From contig NZ_JABAIJ010000007.1 in the NCBI RefSeq assembly GCF_012641435.1, positions 310,001-374,000 on the forward strand: a stretch of 64,000 nt of DNA, written 5' to 3'. Below are positions 27,739 to 35,787 of the stretch, in pieces. Numbering within the stretch: the stretch's first letter is position 1; the number at the start of each line of letters is the position of its first letter. A program made the translations under genes and the position numbers. Below the pieces are notes generated by a model. It was not told the DNA's origin. It did not search any database and worked only from the letters and a program-made list of their open reading frames with translations. The stretch comes from Rhizobium sp. P38BS-XIX (lineage in GTDB: Bacteria > Pseudomonadota > Alphaproteobacteria > Rhizobiales > Rhizobiaceae).

Positions 27739-28347
27739 ATGGGCAGCTTTGCCGAGATCAAGGAGCGGGCGGAAAAGCGCAAGGGAGGTGCTGCAGCCCT
27801 TCAGGCCCTGATGCCGAAGGTGCCCGACCATGATACCTTGCGCGCGTTGCCGGACGACCGCTTGCTGGCGGAGATGACGCGCTATGTCTTCTATGCCGGC
27901 TTCGTGCGCAACATCATCGATTCCAAATGGCCCGGGTTCGAGGCTGCCTTCTCCGGCTTCGATCCGTCCTTTCTCAATCTCGCGCCCGACGATTACTGGC
28001 ATGACCTGACCTCGGATGCGCGCGTGGTGCGCAATGGCGCAAAGATCATGTCGGTGCGCGCGAATGCGCAATTCATCCGTCAGCTTGCCGACGAGCATGG
28101 AAGCGCGGGTCGTTTCTTCGCGGATTGGCCGCTGGAGGACCATATCGGCCTGCTTGCCGTCCTGGACAAACGGGCCGACCGGCTTGGCGGCATGAGCGGC
28201 CAATATTTCCTGCGGGCTATCAGCCGGGACAGCTTCGTCATGAGCCACGATGTTCTCGTCTGCCTTCGGCTCTCCGGATTGCCGATCTCGGAGAGCAAGC
28301 CGGGCAAGAAGGACATGCGGCTGATCCAGGACCAGTTCAATGCCTAG
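27739..28347 (+). CDS. DNA-3-methyladenine glycosylase I (Tag) family protein
   Basis: 202 aa. MTRYVFYAGFVRNIIDSKWPGFEAAFSGFDP followed by a helical domain with DHIGLLAVLDKRADRLGGMSGQYFLRAISRD fits the HhH-type Tag family (Pfam adenine glycosylase). Known role: excises 3-methyladenine from alkylated DNA. GAAGGAGAGGGCGC precedes the ATG. Lone gene; no alkylation-response regulator adjacent. Residues equivalent to the Zn-binding Cys/His cluster of E. coli Tag are not evident, so this is a divergent subtype. Confidence 0.72.
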   Translation: MGSFAEIKERAEKRKGGAAALQALMPKVPDHDTLRALPDDRLLAEMTRYVFYAGFVRNIIDSKWPGFEAAFSGFDPSFLNLAPDDYWHDLTSDARVVRNGAKIMSVRANAQFIRQLADEHGSAGRFFADWPLEDHIGLLAVLDKRADRLGGMSGQYFLRAISRDSFVMSHDVLVCLRLSGLPISESKPGKKDMRLIQDQFNA

Positions 28348-28566
28348 CATTCGGAGACGAAACTGCCGCTCACCTATCTCTCACGCATCTGCGCCTTTTC
28401 CGTCGGAATGCCTGGGGAAGATGAAGAAGCCTGACCTCACTCCGCCTTCCGGATATCCGTTGCGGTCGGTCGATGAGATGATGGTGCACCTGCGTCGCAG
28501 GGTTGCGAGTGCATTTTGAATTCGACTCATCTATTTCTTGGCGATCGGAGAATGGTGAGGATATCG

Positions 28567-29565
28567 ATGGCAAACCGGGAAATCGACTTAACGTCCATAG
28601 CGAACAAGAGCCGTGCGACGGCGCTCATCGGCGTTGTCGCCATTATCGCTGTCGTGCTGCTTGTGTTGAGCTCATGGTACACGATCGATCAGGGCGAGCG
28701 CGGCGTCATTCTGCGCACCGGCGCCATGGTCGGGACGGCTGAGCCGGGCCTGCATTTCAAGCTCCCGTGGATCGAGACCGTCGTCAAGATTCCGGTGACG
28801 CAGCAGGTGACCTATTGGACCTGCCAGAACGGTGCGAGCTGCCAGGCCAACGAACATCAGCAGATGCAGGCCTATTCGCAGGACCAGCAGCCGGCCGATA
28901 TGCGGGTGACGATTTCATGGCATGTGCCGGCGGATGCGGTGGAGCATGTCTATTCGGAGTTCGGCTCGCTCGGCAATCTGGAGTCTCGCTTGATTGCGCG
29001 GCGAGCGCCGCAGGATGTGAAGACCGTGTTCGGCAAGTTCACCGCTGCCTCGGTTATCCAGAACCGGGCGCAATTCAATACCGACGTCCAGGCGGCGATC
29101 GAGGCGGGCATTCAGGGCCCGGTTCAGATCGACAGCGTTCAGGTCGAGAACATCGACTTCTCGGATGTCTACGAAAACAGCATCGAGCAGCGCATGCTGG
29201 CGGAGGTCGAGGTGCAGAAGCTGCGCCAGAATGCCGAGCGCGAGAAGGTGCAGGCGCAGATTACAGTGACCCAGGCGCAGGCTGCGGCGGATGCCCGTCG
29301 TGCCGATGCGCAGGCGCAGGCCGACGCCGTACGAGTGCAGGCCGAAGCCGATGCCCAGGCCATTCAACTTCGCGGCGATGCCGAGGCCAAGGCGATCAAG
29401 GCGCGCGGCGATGCGCTGCGGGACAATCCGAACCTGATTTTCCTGACACAGGCGGAAAAGTGGAACGGGCAGCTGCCGACCACCATGCTGCCGAACGGTT
29501 CCGTGCCGATGCTGAACCTGGATCCACGCCAGAGCCCTGCCACACCGGCGGCCGACCACGAATAA
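28567..29565 (+). CDS. SPFH / Band-7 (prohibitin-like) membrane protein
   Basis: 332 aa. One N-terminal membrane helix (about 22-41, TALIGVVAIIAVVLLVLSS), then the SPFH domain (YTIDQGERGVILRTGAM...PGLHFKLPWIE) and an Ala/Gln-rich coiled coil at about 215-285. Resembles HflK/HflC and prohibitins, which form membrane ring scaffolds and modulate FtsH. Here the gene is far from ftsH. GTGAGG 7 nt upstream sets the ATG at 28567; the frame is open to 28516. Which branch of the family it belongs to needs alignment. Confidence 0.85.
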   Translation: MANREIDLTSIANKSRATALIGVVAIIAVVLLVLSSWYTIDQGERGVILRTGAMVGTAEPGLHFKLPWIETVVKIPVTQQVTYWTCQNGASCQANEHQQMQAYSQDQQPADMRVTISWHVPADAVEHVYSEFGSLGNLESRLIARRAPQDVKTVFGKFTAASVIQNRAQFNTDVQAAIEAGIQGPVQIDSVQVENIDFSDVYENSIEQRMLAEVEVQKLRQNAEREKVQAQITVTQAQAAADARRADAQAQADAVRVQAEADAQAIQLRGDAEAKAIKARGDALRDNPNLIFLTQAEKWNGQLPTTMLPNGSVPMLNLDPRQSPATPAADHE

Positions 29566-29579
29566 GGTTGATTGCAGGC

Positions 29580-29619
29580 GATACAGGATCCGGTTTTGTA
29601 GAGAGCTGGATCCTGTATC
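29580..29619 (+). terminator. Hairpin after SPFH gene
   Basis: Perfect 12-bp stem GATACAGGATCC / GGATCCTGTATC with a 16-nt loop; no T run. Probably a terminator or mRNA-end structure. Confidence 0.65.
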
Positions 29620-29628
29620 CGATCCGAC

Positions 29629-29734
29629 CTAGAGCGGTTCAGTTTTTCACGGAATCTCCGAACCACTCTATCTCTTTGTTATCTAGCAATTCCGGACGGA
29701 AAAACGCTTCGCACTTTTCCTGGAATTGCTCTAG
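29629..29734. repeat. RIME-like intergenic element, full copy
   Basis: Two tandem palindromes: AGAGCGGTTC / GAACCACTCT, then GCAATTCC...CGCTTCGCAC...GGAATTGC, ending GCTCTAG. The size (106 bp) and pattern fit the Rhizobium-specific intergenic mosaic element family. It ends exactly on the metI stop codon. Another copy at 52398. Confidence 0.8.
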
Positions 29735-30387
29735 CGGCGATCAAGCCTGGTCGCCAGACGATCGCCCAGCCATTGCATGCCCCAGACCAGAATGATCAGG
29801 ATGATGACGACCGCGATCATGACGTTTGTCTCATAACGCTGATAGCCATAGCGGATGGCAAGGTCGCCTAGGCCGCCGCCGCCAATCGTGCCAGCCATGG
29901 CGGAAGCGCCGATCAGCGTCACCATGGTGACCGTGAAACCAGCGACGATGCCGGGCATGGCTTCCGGTATCAACACTTCGCGGACGATGGTCCAGCGATT
30001 GCCGCCCATGGCGCGCACGGCATCGATCAGGCCACGATCGACTTCCCGCAAAGACACTTCGACGACGCGTGCGTAATAGGGAATGGCGGCGATCGTCAGC
30101 GGGACGATGGCCGCCGTGGTGCCCAGCGCCGTGCCGACGATCAGGCGTGTCAGCGGGATCAGGGCGATGAGCAGGATAATGAATGGCACGGCACGGAAGC
30201 CGTCAACCAGCACGCCCAGGACACGGTTGATCGCTCCCTGTTCGGCGATGCCGCCGCGTCCGGTGACGACGAGGGCGAGGCCGAGCGGCAGGCCGATGAT
30301 CAGCGAAAGAAAACCGGATGCACCCGTCATCCATATCGTCTGCCAGAACGAGCGCCACAGCAGGCCTAGAATTACATCAGTTGTCAT
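29731..30387 (-). CDS. metI: MetI, methionine ABC transporter permease
   Basis: 218 aa with five hydrophobic segments and the permease EAA loop (EVSLREVDRGLIDAVRAMGG). Known role: membrane channel of the MetNIQ D/L-methionine importer. It overlaps the metN stop by 11 bp. Its TAG stop is the last triplet of the RIME-like element, so the C-terminal LDRR is followed by the repeat. Length is normal for MetI, so the gene seems unharmed. Confidence 0.92.
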   Translation of the reverse strand: MTTDVILGLLWRSFWQTIWMTGASGFLSLIIGLPLGLALVVTGRGGIAEQGAINRVLGVLVDGFRAVPFIILLIALIPLTRLIVGTALGTTAAIVPLTIAAIPYYARVVEVSLREVDRGLIDAVRAMGGNRWTIVREVLIPEAMPGIVAGFTVTMVTLIGASAMAGTIGGGGLGDLAIRYGYQRYETNVMIAVVIILIILVWGMQWLGDRLATRLDRR

Positions 30388-31462
30388 AACCTAGAACCTC
30401 CACCCGGGCAGAGCGGGCTCTCAGAAAATCGCCGACCTGTGTCGGCAAACTCGCGTCGCGCGTCGGCACGGCGATGAAAAAGCGGGCGACAGGCTGGTTC
30501 TGGATATGGTCAATGCCGCCATGGACCAGCCGGAAGGAGAGGGGAAGCGCGGCTGAAAGCTCGGCAAAGAGAGCGCCTTGCGCGGCGGGGCCTGCCAGAT
30601 CGATGCTGAGGATAGCCTCGGCACCTGATGTCGGCGACATCCGGGCGGCGATATGTTCGGGAAGCTGCGGGCGGACGCCGCTCAGCAGGCTCGCGGCGAT
30701 CTCCGTCTGCGGATTGGCGAAAACGGTCCATACGGAACCTTCTTCGACGATACGGCCGGCATCGATCACGGCAACGCGGTCCGCGATCGATCGGATCACC
30801 TCCATCTCATGGGTGATGAGAAGGATCGTTAGGCCGAGCTTGCGATTGATGTCCTTCAGCAGGGCGAGGATGGAGCGGGTGGTTTCCGGGTCTAGCGCCG
30901 ATGTCGCTTCGTCCGACAGAAGAATTGCGGGCCGGGCGGCAAGGGCGCGGGCGATGCCGACGCGCTGCTTCTGACCACCGGACAGGGCGGATGGATAGGC
31001 CTTGGCCTTGTCCGCAAGGCCGACCAGCTCCAGCAGTTCGTGGGCGCGTTGCAGACGCTCGGTCTTGCTGATGCCTTCGATCTTCAATGGTAGCGCGATG
31101 TTGTCTTCAACGGTTCTGGAGGAGAGCAGGTTGAAGTGCTGGAAGACCATGCCGATGCGGCGGCGCAGCGGCTGCAATTCCTTTTCCGAAAGGCGGGCAA
31201 TGTCGCGGCCCTCGATGTGGATTTCGCCGCTGTCTGCGCGTTCCAGCCCGTTGAGGCAGCGGATCAGCGTCGACTTGCCGGCGCCGCTGCGGCCGATGAT
31301 ACCGACGATTTCGCCGCGTTGTGCGGTCAGCGATATGCCGTCCAGCGCCGGCGTCGTGCCGAACCTGCGGCGGACATCGACGAGGCGCACGATCTCTTCG
31401 CTGGTCGCTCGCTCAGGCGGGGCCTGTCCGCCAATCGATGTGGCTGGGATAAAGGAATTCAT
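30377..31462 (-). CDS. metN: MetN, methionine ABC transporter ATPase
   Basis: 361 aa. Walker A GRSGAGKS (57-64), signature LSGGQKQRVGIARAL, Walker B AILLSDEATSALD, switch His in ITHEM. A C-terminal domain from about 285 (ILSIDLAGPA...) fits the NIL domain that binds methionine for trans-inhibition. Known role: powers methionine import with MetI and MetQ. It overlaps metI by 11 bp and follows metQ after a 127-bp gap containing a GC-rich hairpin (31526-31554). Confidence 0.95.
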   Translation of the reverse strand: MNSFIPATSIGGQAPPERATSEEIVRLVDVRRRFGTTPALDGISLTAQRGEIVGIIGRSGAGKSTLIRCLNGLERADSGEIHIEGRDIARLSEKELQPLRRRIGMVFQHFNLLSSRTVEDNIALPLKIEGISKTERLQRAHELLELVGLADKAKAYPSALSGGQKQRVGIARALAARPAILLSDEATSALDPETTRSILALLKDINRKLGLTILLITHEMEVIRSIADRVAVIDAGRIVEEGSVWTVFANPQTEIAASLLSGVRPQLPEHIAARMSPTSGAEAILSIDLAGPAAQGALFAELSAALPLSFRLVHGGIDHIQNQPVARFFIAVPTRDASLPTQVGDFLRARSARVEVLGYDN

Positions 31463-31525
31463 GTCTGCTTCCCGATCTTCTTATTTGGGTACGGCGCGGG
31501 TTCAGGTCGGGCTTTAAACGTCAAA

Positions 31526-31554
31526 GGCGGCCCGGGCAAGATGCCCCGACCGCC
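31526..31554 (-). other. Hairpin between metQ and metN
   Basis: Imperfect GC-rich inverted repeat GGCGGCCCGGGC / GCCCCGACCGCC. Such intercistronic structures after a binding-protein gene commonly give higher expression of the binding protein than of the membrane parts. Confidence 0.4.
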
Positions 31555-31589
31555 CGTCGTTCAGCGCTGTCCCCCGCGCTGTCCTGACA

Positions 31590-32438
31590 TCAATAGGCGC
31601 TCTGGCCCGTACCCTTGTAGACCTTGTCGAACTCGGCCTTGACCGCATCGTTCTGATAGGAGGCGACCAATGTCTTCACCCAGGGTGCGTTTTCGTCGCT
31701 CTGCCTCACGGCGATGAAGTTGCGGTACGGGTTGTCGCTTGTCTGCTCCTGCGCGATGCGATCGTTGGCCGAGAGGCCTGCTTTCAGCGCCCAGTCGGTG
31801 TTGACGACGGCTGCATCGAGATCGTCGATCGAACGGCCGACGATACCGGCGTCCAGCTCCTTGATGTCGACATTCTTCGGGTTTTCGCCGATGTCGGCAA
31901 CGGTGGCGAGGATGCCGGTGCCGTCTTTGAGCTTGATGACGCCTTCATGCTGAAGCACGAGAAGCGCGCGACCTTCGTTGGACGGGTCGTTCGGCACGCC
32001 GATGGTGGCGCCCTTCGGAAGCTCGGCTACGGTCTTGTACTTCTTGGTGTAGAGGCCGATCGGCCAGATGCCCGTATAGCCGGCAACGACGATGTGATAG
32101 CCGTGCTGCTTGATCTGGTTGTCGAGGTAAGGCTTGTGCTGGAAGGCGTTGGCGTCGATTTCGCCGCGCTCCAAGGCCTCGTTCGGCTGGGTATAATCGT
32201 TGAAGACGACCGGTTCGACCTTCAGGCCCTTCTTGGCAGCTTCGGTAACCACGACGCGCCAGACATCCTCATCCTCACCGCTCATGATGCCGACCTTGAT
32301 CGTCTTGTCTGCGGCGAGGGTCGGCGTGGCGGTTGCCGTCAAGCCGAAAACGGCGACAGCGGAGGCAAAGATGGCGGCAAGGCCGGCCCTACGGGAAAGA
32401 CGCAGCGTGTCGAGACCTTTGAAAAGCTTTTCAGTCAT
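31590..32438 (-). CDS. metQ: MetQ, methionine-binding lipoprotein family (NLPA)
   Basis: 282 aa. The Arg-rich N-terminus is followed by a hydrophobic signal (about 17-40, ending TLAA). The mature NLPA domain has KVGIMSGEDEDVW, LKVEPVVFNDYTQPNEALERGEIDANAFQHKPYLD and VVNTDWALKAGL, matching MetQ. It lacks a lipobox Cys at the cleavage site, so it is periplasmic rather than lipid-anchored. AGGATTTCCC before the ATG at 32438 sets the start; the frame is open to 32567. Order metQ-metN-metI. Confidence 0.93.
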   Translation of the reverse strand: MTEKLFKGLDTLRLSRRAGLAAIFASAVAVFGLTATATPTLAADKTIKVGIMSGEDEDVWRVVVTEAAKKGLKVEPVVFNDYTQPNEALERGEIDANAFQHKPYLDNQIKQHGYHIVVAGYTGIWPIGLYTKKYKTVAELPKGATIGVPNDPSNEGRALLVLQHEGVIKLKDGTGILATVADIGENPKNVDIKELDAGIVGRSIDDLDAAVVNTDWALKAGLSANDRIAQEQTSDNPYRNFIAVRQSDENAPWVKTLVASYQNDAVKAEFDKVYKGTGQSAY

Positions 32439-32588
32439 GGGAAATCCTGTTCCAGATGATCGAGATCGTTCTCTCGTTGACGGTTGGATCATTTCAGACG
32501 CGCATTCGTTGCGCCAAGCAGGATCATGCGCCGCGCCTCGCACTTCTGAAAACTCTTTTCGGTGCAACGCAAAAGAGCAGACTAATTT

Positions 32589-32605
32589 TCTATAAATACC
32601 ATAGA
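32589..32605 (-). promoter_or_regulatory. AT-rich inverted repeat in the metQ upstream region
   Basis: TCTAT (32589-32593) / ATAGA (32601-32605) with a 7-nt spacer in an AT-rich stretch 150 bp before the metQ start. It may mark the operon promoter or an operator. Confidence 0.3.
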
Positions 32606-32649
32606 TTACTTATGCGGCAAAGCGGGCGTCTGCTTAAAGATTAATCACC

Positions 32650-33153
32650 TCAGCGGTGGATCGGATCCTTCCAGAGAACCTCTTCCGGTTTCTCGATCGG
32701 CTCGATATCGAGATTGACGACGACCGGCTCCTGCCCGGACCGGACCAGAACGCATTCCAGCGTTTCATCGCGGCTGGCGTTGATCTCCTGATGCGGCACA
32801 TAGGGCGGCACGAAGATGAAGTCGCCGGGGCCGGCTTCGGCAACGAATTCCAGATTATCGCCCCAGCGCATCCGCGCCTTGCCCTTGACGACATAGATGA
32901 TGCTTTCAAGATCGCCGTGATGGTGAGCGCCGGTCTTGGCGTTGGCGTGGATCGTGACCGTGCCGGCCCAGATCTTTTCGGCACCGGCGCGGGCGTTGTT
33001 GATCGCGGTCGCCCGGTTCATGCCTGGCGTCTGTGCCGTATTCGGGTCCAAGGCGTTCCCCGGAATGATCTTGATGCCGTGCTCGCGCCAATCGATCGGT
33101 TCATGAGCGTGATCGTGCCCATGGTCATGCCCGTTTTCATGATCGCCGCACAT
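32650..33153 (-). CDS. Cupin protein with His-rich N-terminus
   Basis: 167 aa. Residues 4-20 are HENGHDHGHDHAHEP, a likely metal-binding tract. The cupin domain follows: motif 1 HHHGDLESIIYVVKGKARMRWG and motif 2 PGDFIFVPPYVPHQEIN. Cupins of this kind act as metal-dependent dioxygenases, isomerases or sensors; the substrate is unknown. AGGAAGACC before the ATG at 33153 sets the start. It sits just upstream of metQ in the same direction with a 211-bp gap. Confidence 0.82.
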   Translation of the reverse strand: MCGDHENGHDHGHDHAHEPIDWREHGIKIIPGNALDPNTAQTPGMNRATAINNARAGAEKIWAGTVTIHANAKTGAHHHGDLESIIYVVKGKARMRWGDNLEFVAEAGPGDFIFVPPYVPHQEINASRDETLECVLVRSGQEPVVVNLDIEPIEKPEEVLWKDPIHR

Positions 33154-33492
33154 GGTCTTCCTTTCGCTGCTTCGCAGGGGATTCGCACGCCTTCCGGCTC
33201 GGATGCGTGTTGTCAGTCTACGCGAAGTCATTCAAAAATAAAGGGAAATGCAGAAAAATATCAAAGTGGCTTTTCAAGTCGTGATTAATCTATAGACTTG
33301 ATCAAGTTAAATGACCGGTGGGAACATTTTGTGTGTGTCCTGCGTTGCGCCGGTCACGAGATGGTTTGCCGCGCCGCTTGCCCCCATGGACTGCGTTCAG
33401 GGCGCGCCAAACTGAAGAAGCAGCGCCGGGTCTCCGAGGAGACCTATTATTCTCATATTATGCGCCCGACTTCCAATTGAAAGGAGACAGAC
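33154..33492. other. 339-bp gap with operator-like and stress-promoter motifs
   Basis: Contains a perfect 12-bp palindrome ACTTGATCAAGT (33296-33307), the GGGAAC-N17-CGTT motif at 33320-33346, and a GGTCTCC-GA-GGAGACC inverted repeat (33429-33444). No extra gene is convincing. Confidence 0.5.
33320..33346 (+). promoter_or_regulatory. EcfG/RpoE2-type general-stress promoter
   Basis: GGGAAC (33320-33325), a 17-nt spacer, and CGTT (33343-33346). This is the alphaproteobacterial general-stress sigma consensus as described for EcfG/SigT/RpoE2. It would give a leader of about 140 nt to the gene at 33493. Confidence 0.7.
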
Positions 33493-33882
33493 ATGTCGAA
33501 TGCCTTGCCGCCCCTTCATGAGGGTCATGCCCCCATCACTCTGCAACAGCTTTTCCGCGAGGCGCTTTACGCTTTCGAGGAATGGGACAGCGAAGTAACA
33601 GAACCGATCGTCACGTTCGAAGGACGAATCATTCCTTTGAGTGTCGTTTTCGAAGCCATGCGTGAATGCACAGACATCGTGCCCAACAATATTGTCTCGG
33701 CTGTGACCGAGCGGTTGACCAAGCCTTGGGAAGGCGAAGGTCCGCTTGACACGATGACATTCTCGACCGCAGCGCGCGTCATGGGCGTTCTAGTTCGCAA
33801 GAGGCTGCTTGTCGTCAATAACGGCGTCAGCATGGCGGCCATTGCCGCAGAGGTTCAGGTTACGGAAAAATCCGACCGCTAA
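33493..33882 (+). CDS. Small protein of unknown function, probable stress gene
   Basis: 129 aa, soluble, acidic; no recognised motif. Residues about 14-100 form predicted helices and strands (ITLQQLFREALYAFEEWDS, PLSVVFEAMRECTDIVPNNI). AAGGAGACAGAC precedes the ATG. It is preceded by an EcfG-type promoter and followed by a strong terminator, so it is a monocistronic, probably stress-induced gene. Homologues elsewhere were not checked. Confidence 0.78.
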   Translation: MSNALPPLHEGHAPITLQQLFREALYAFEEWDSEVTEPIVTFEGRIIPLSVVFEAMRECTDIVPNNIVSAVTERLTKPWEGEGPLDTMTFSTAARVMGVLVRKRLLVVNNGVSMAAIAAEVQVTEKSDR

Positions 33883-33901
33883 AACGCGGAACCAATGATC
33901 T

Positions 33902-33933
33902 AAGGCCCGCCGGCAGTCGCCCGCGGGCCTTTT
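33902..33933 (+). terminator. Terminator after 33493 gene
   Basis: 9-bp stem AAGGCCCGC / GCGGGCCTT with a 12-nt loop, then TTTT. Confidence 0.85.
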
Positions 33934-33939
33934 GTGTTT

Positions 33940-34353
33940 CTACGACCGGTTTACGTCAAATTCCGGGTCGACCGGCAGCTGCATGGCCGTCACGAGGTGG
34001 TTCGTCTGTCCCGCCAAGCCAATGACGGCCAGCAGCTCTCCATGCTGCGCTTCCGTCATGCCTTTCGCCTTGGCCGCTGCTGTATGCGAGTGGACGCAGT
34101 AGGTGCAGCCGTTGGCCGTCGAGACGGCGATATAGATCATTTCGCGCACCAGCGGATCGAGCGCGCCTTCGGCCATCATGACGGCTTTCAGCCCTTCCCA
34201 GGTGCGCTTGAGCAGGGCGGGGTCGTTGGCAAGGCCGCGCCAGAAATTGTTGACGAAATCGGACTTCCGCGTGGCCCGGATATCATCGAATACCGCCTTG
34301 ACCGCCGGGATTGCCTCCGCCTCCGCATCGCTGAACAACTTCACCGTCGACAT
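33940..34353 (-). CDS. AhpD-like carboxymuconolactone decarboxylase family protein
   Basis: 137 aa. The CxxC...H motif CTYCVHSHT sits in a helical fold (MIYIAVSTANGCTYCVHSHTAAAKAKG), the thiol pair of AhpD-type peroxidase-related proteins. Known role of the family: alkylhydroperoxidase activity or support; specific role unknown. AAGGAG before the ATG at 34353 sets the start; the longer frame from 34467 has an unlikely basic extension. Divergent from the CoA-transferase gene. Confidence 0.85.
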   Translation of the reverse strand: MSTVKLFSDAEAEAIPAVKAVFDDIRATRKSDFVNNFWRGLANDPALLKRTWEGLKAVMMAEGALDPLVREMIYIAVSTANGCTYCVHSHTAAAKAKGMTEAQHGELLAVIGLAGQTNHLVTAMQLPVDPEFDVNRS

Positions 34354-34466
34354 GCCGCAACTCCTTTGAGCGATCCCGTTTGTGGTCAAGCATAGCGCAC
34401 TTTGCGGCGGCACTGAGCCGCCTGCGAGCAAATCCACGCCCTCTTTTCGATTGCAAATGTCATCCA

Positions 34467-34489
34467 TATGTGAAAATACTATTCACATA
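34467..34489. promoter_or_regulatory. Operator-like interrupted palindrome
   Basis: Perfect arms TATGTGAA (34467-34474) and TTCACATA (34482-34489) with a 7-nt spacer, about 98 bp before the CoA-transferase start and 114 bp before the AhpD-like start. The TGTGA/TCACA blocks are 9 nt apart, not the 6 nt of a CRP site, so another regulator is implied. Confidence 0.55.
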
Positions 34490-34586
34490 AGAAAACTGAG
34501 GCTGGCGCGACCATTGGTGATGATCCTATTCGCCGGGGAAATCGAAGCGTTTTGTCTGAGCTGACGTCAGGGGAGCAGGGGTATCG

Positions 34587-35747
34587 ATGGCACTGAAGAA
34601 GGACTTGCCGCTGGCCGGGCTGGTGGTTGTCGACATGAGCCAGTTCCTGTCCGGTCCCTATTGTTCGCTGCGACTGATGGATCTGGGTGCCAGGGTTATC
34701 AAGATCGAGCGTCCCGGCGGCGGCGATCTTTCGCGCGGGCTCTATCTCAGCGACCACGAGAGCGGTGATTCGACGATTTTTCACGCGATCAACCGCTCCA
34801 AGGAGAGCTTGGCGGTCGATCTGAAGAACGAGCGTGACATGGGCGCGCTGCGCAAGCTGATCTCCAAGGCCGATGTGCTGATCCAGAATTTTCGCCCCGG
34901 CGTGATCGAGCGGCTGGGTCTGGACTACGAAGCGGCATGCAAGCTCAACCCGCGCCTCGTCTATTGCTCGATCAGCGGCTATGGCGAAGAGGGGCCATGG
35001 GTTTCGCGACCGGGGCAGGACCTTCTTGCTCAATCGCGCTCCGGCGTCATGTGGCTGAACGGCGACGAGGGGCAAGGTCCTGTGCCTTTCGGCCTTGCGA
35101 TCGGCGATATGCTGGCGGGCGCGGCGGCAGCTCAGGGTATCCTCGCAGCGCTGGTGCGTCGCGGCGTGACGGGTGAGGGCGGCTTGGTGGAAACCAGTCT
35201 GCTCGAGGCGCTGGTCGATCTACAGGTCGAGGTGCTGAGCGTGCATATGAACAGCGGCAACAAGCTGCCGGAGCGCTCTCATGTCCGCAGCGCCCACGCC
35301 TATCTTTCCGCGCCCTATGGCGTCTATCCCGCCGCCGATGGCTATCTTGCCATCGCCATGACGCCGATTTCGAAACTCGCCGATCTGCTTGGCATGGATG
35401 AGCTTGCACCTTACCGTGACGACCCGAAGAGCTGGTTCACGGCGCGAGATGAGATCAAGGCACTGATCGCCGCGCGCATCGCCACCCGCAATGTCGACGA
35501 CTGGCTTGGGATACTCGAGCCTGCCGACATCTGGTGCGCTAGGGTGTTGAATTGGCAGGAGCTTCTGGGCAGCGACGGTTTTCGTGTTCTCGACATGTTG
35601 CAGACGGTCGGGCGCGATGATGGCGTCAGCCTGCATACCACCCGCTCGCCCATCCGCATCGATGGGCAGCGGCCGAAATTCGAGCGTGCGGCCCCGCACG
35701 TTGGCGAGCATAATGCGGCGCTCTGGGAGGAGTTCGACCTCGGTTAG
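34587..35747 (+). CDS. CaiB/BaiF CoA-transferase family protein
   Basis: 386 aa, class III CoA-transferase. LAGLVVVDMSQFLSGPYCSLRLMDLGARVIKIERPGGGD is the family start with the catalytic Asp expected in GQDLLAQSRSG (about 136-146). GDMLAGAAAAQGILAALVRR is also typical. Known role: moves CoA between carboxylic acids. Lies 40 bp upstream of L-fuconate dehydratase in the same direction, so the pair may share a catabolic job, but no pathway linking them is known to me. Confidence 0.88.
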   Translation: MALKKDLPLAGLVVVDMSQFLSGPYCSLRLMDLGARVIKIERPGGGDLSRGLYLSDHESGDSTIFHAINRSKESLAVDLKNERDMGALRKLISKADVLIQNFRPGVIERLGLDYEAACKLNPRLVYCSISGYGEEGPWVSRPGQDLLAQSRSGVMWLNGDEGQGPVPFGLAIGDMLAGAAAAQGILAALVRRGVTGEGGLVETSLLEALVDLQVEVLSVHMNSGNKLPERSHVRSAHAYLSAPYGVYPAADGYLAIAMTPISKLADLLGMDELAPYRDDPKSWFTARDEIKALIAARIATRNVDDWLGILEPADIWCARVLNWQELLGSDGFRVLDMLQTVGRDDGVSLHTTRSPIRIDGQRPKFERAAPHVGEHNAALWEEFDLG

Positions 35748-35787
35748 GAGGTCGAGAGGCCGCGATGGATATAGAAGGAGTTTTCCA

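Noticed and set aside
32439..32649. SAM-II-type riboswitch before metQ
   Set aside because: I looked for the pseudoknot sequence blocks and did not see them; only a short AT inverted repeat is present.
34467..34489. CRP/FNR-type site
   Set aside because: TGTGA and TCACA blocks are 9 nt apart rather than 6 nt, so it fits a different dimeric regulator.
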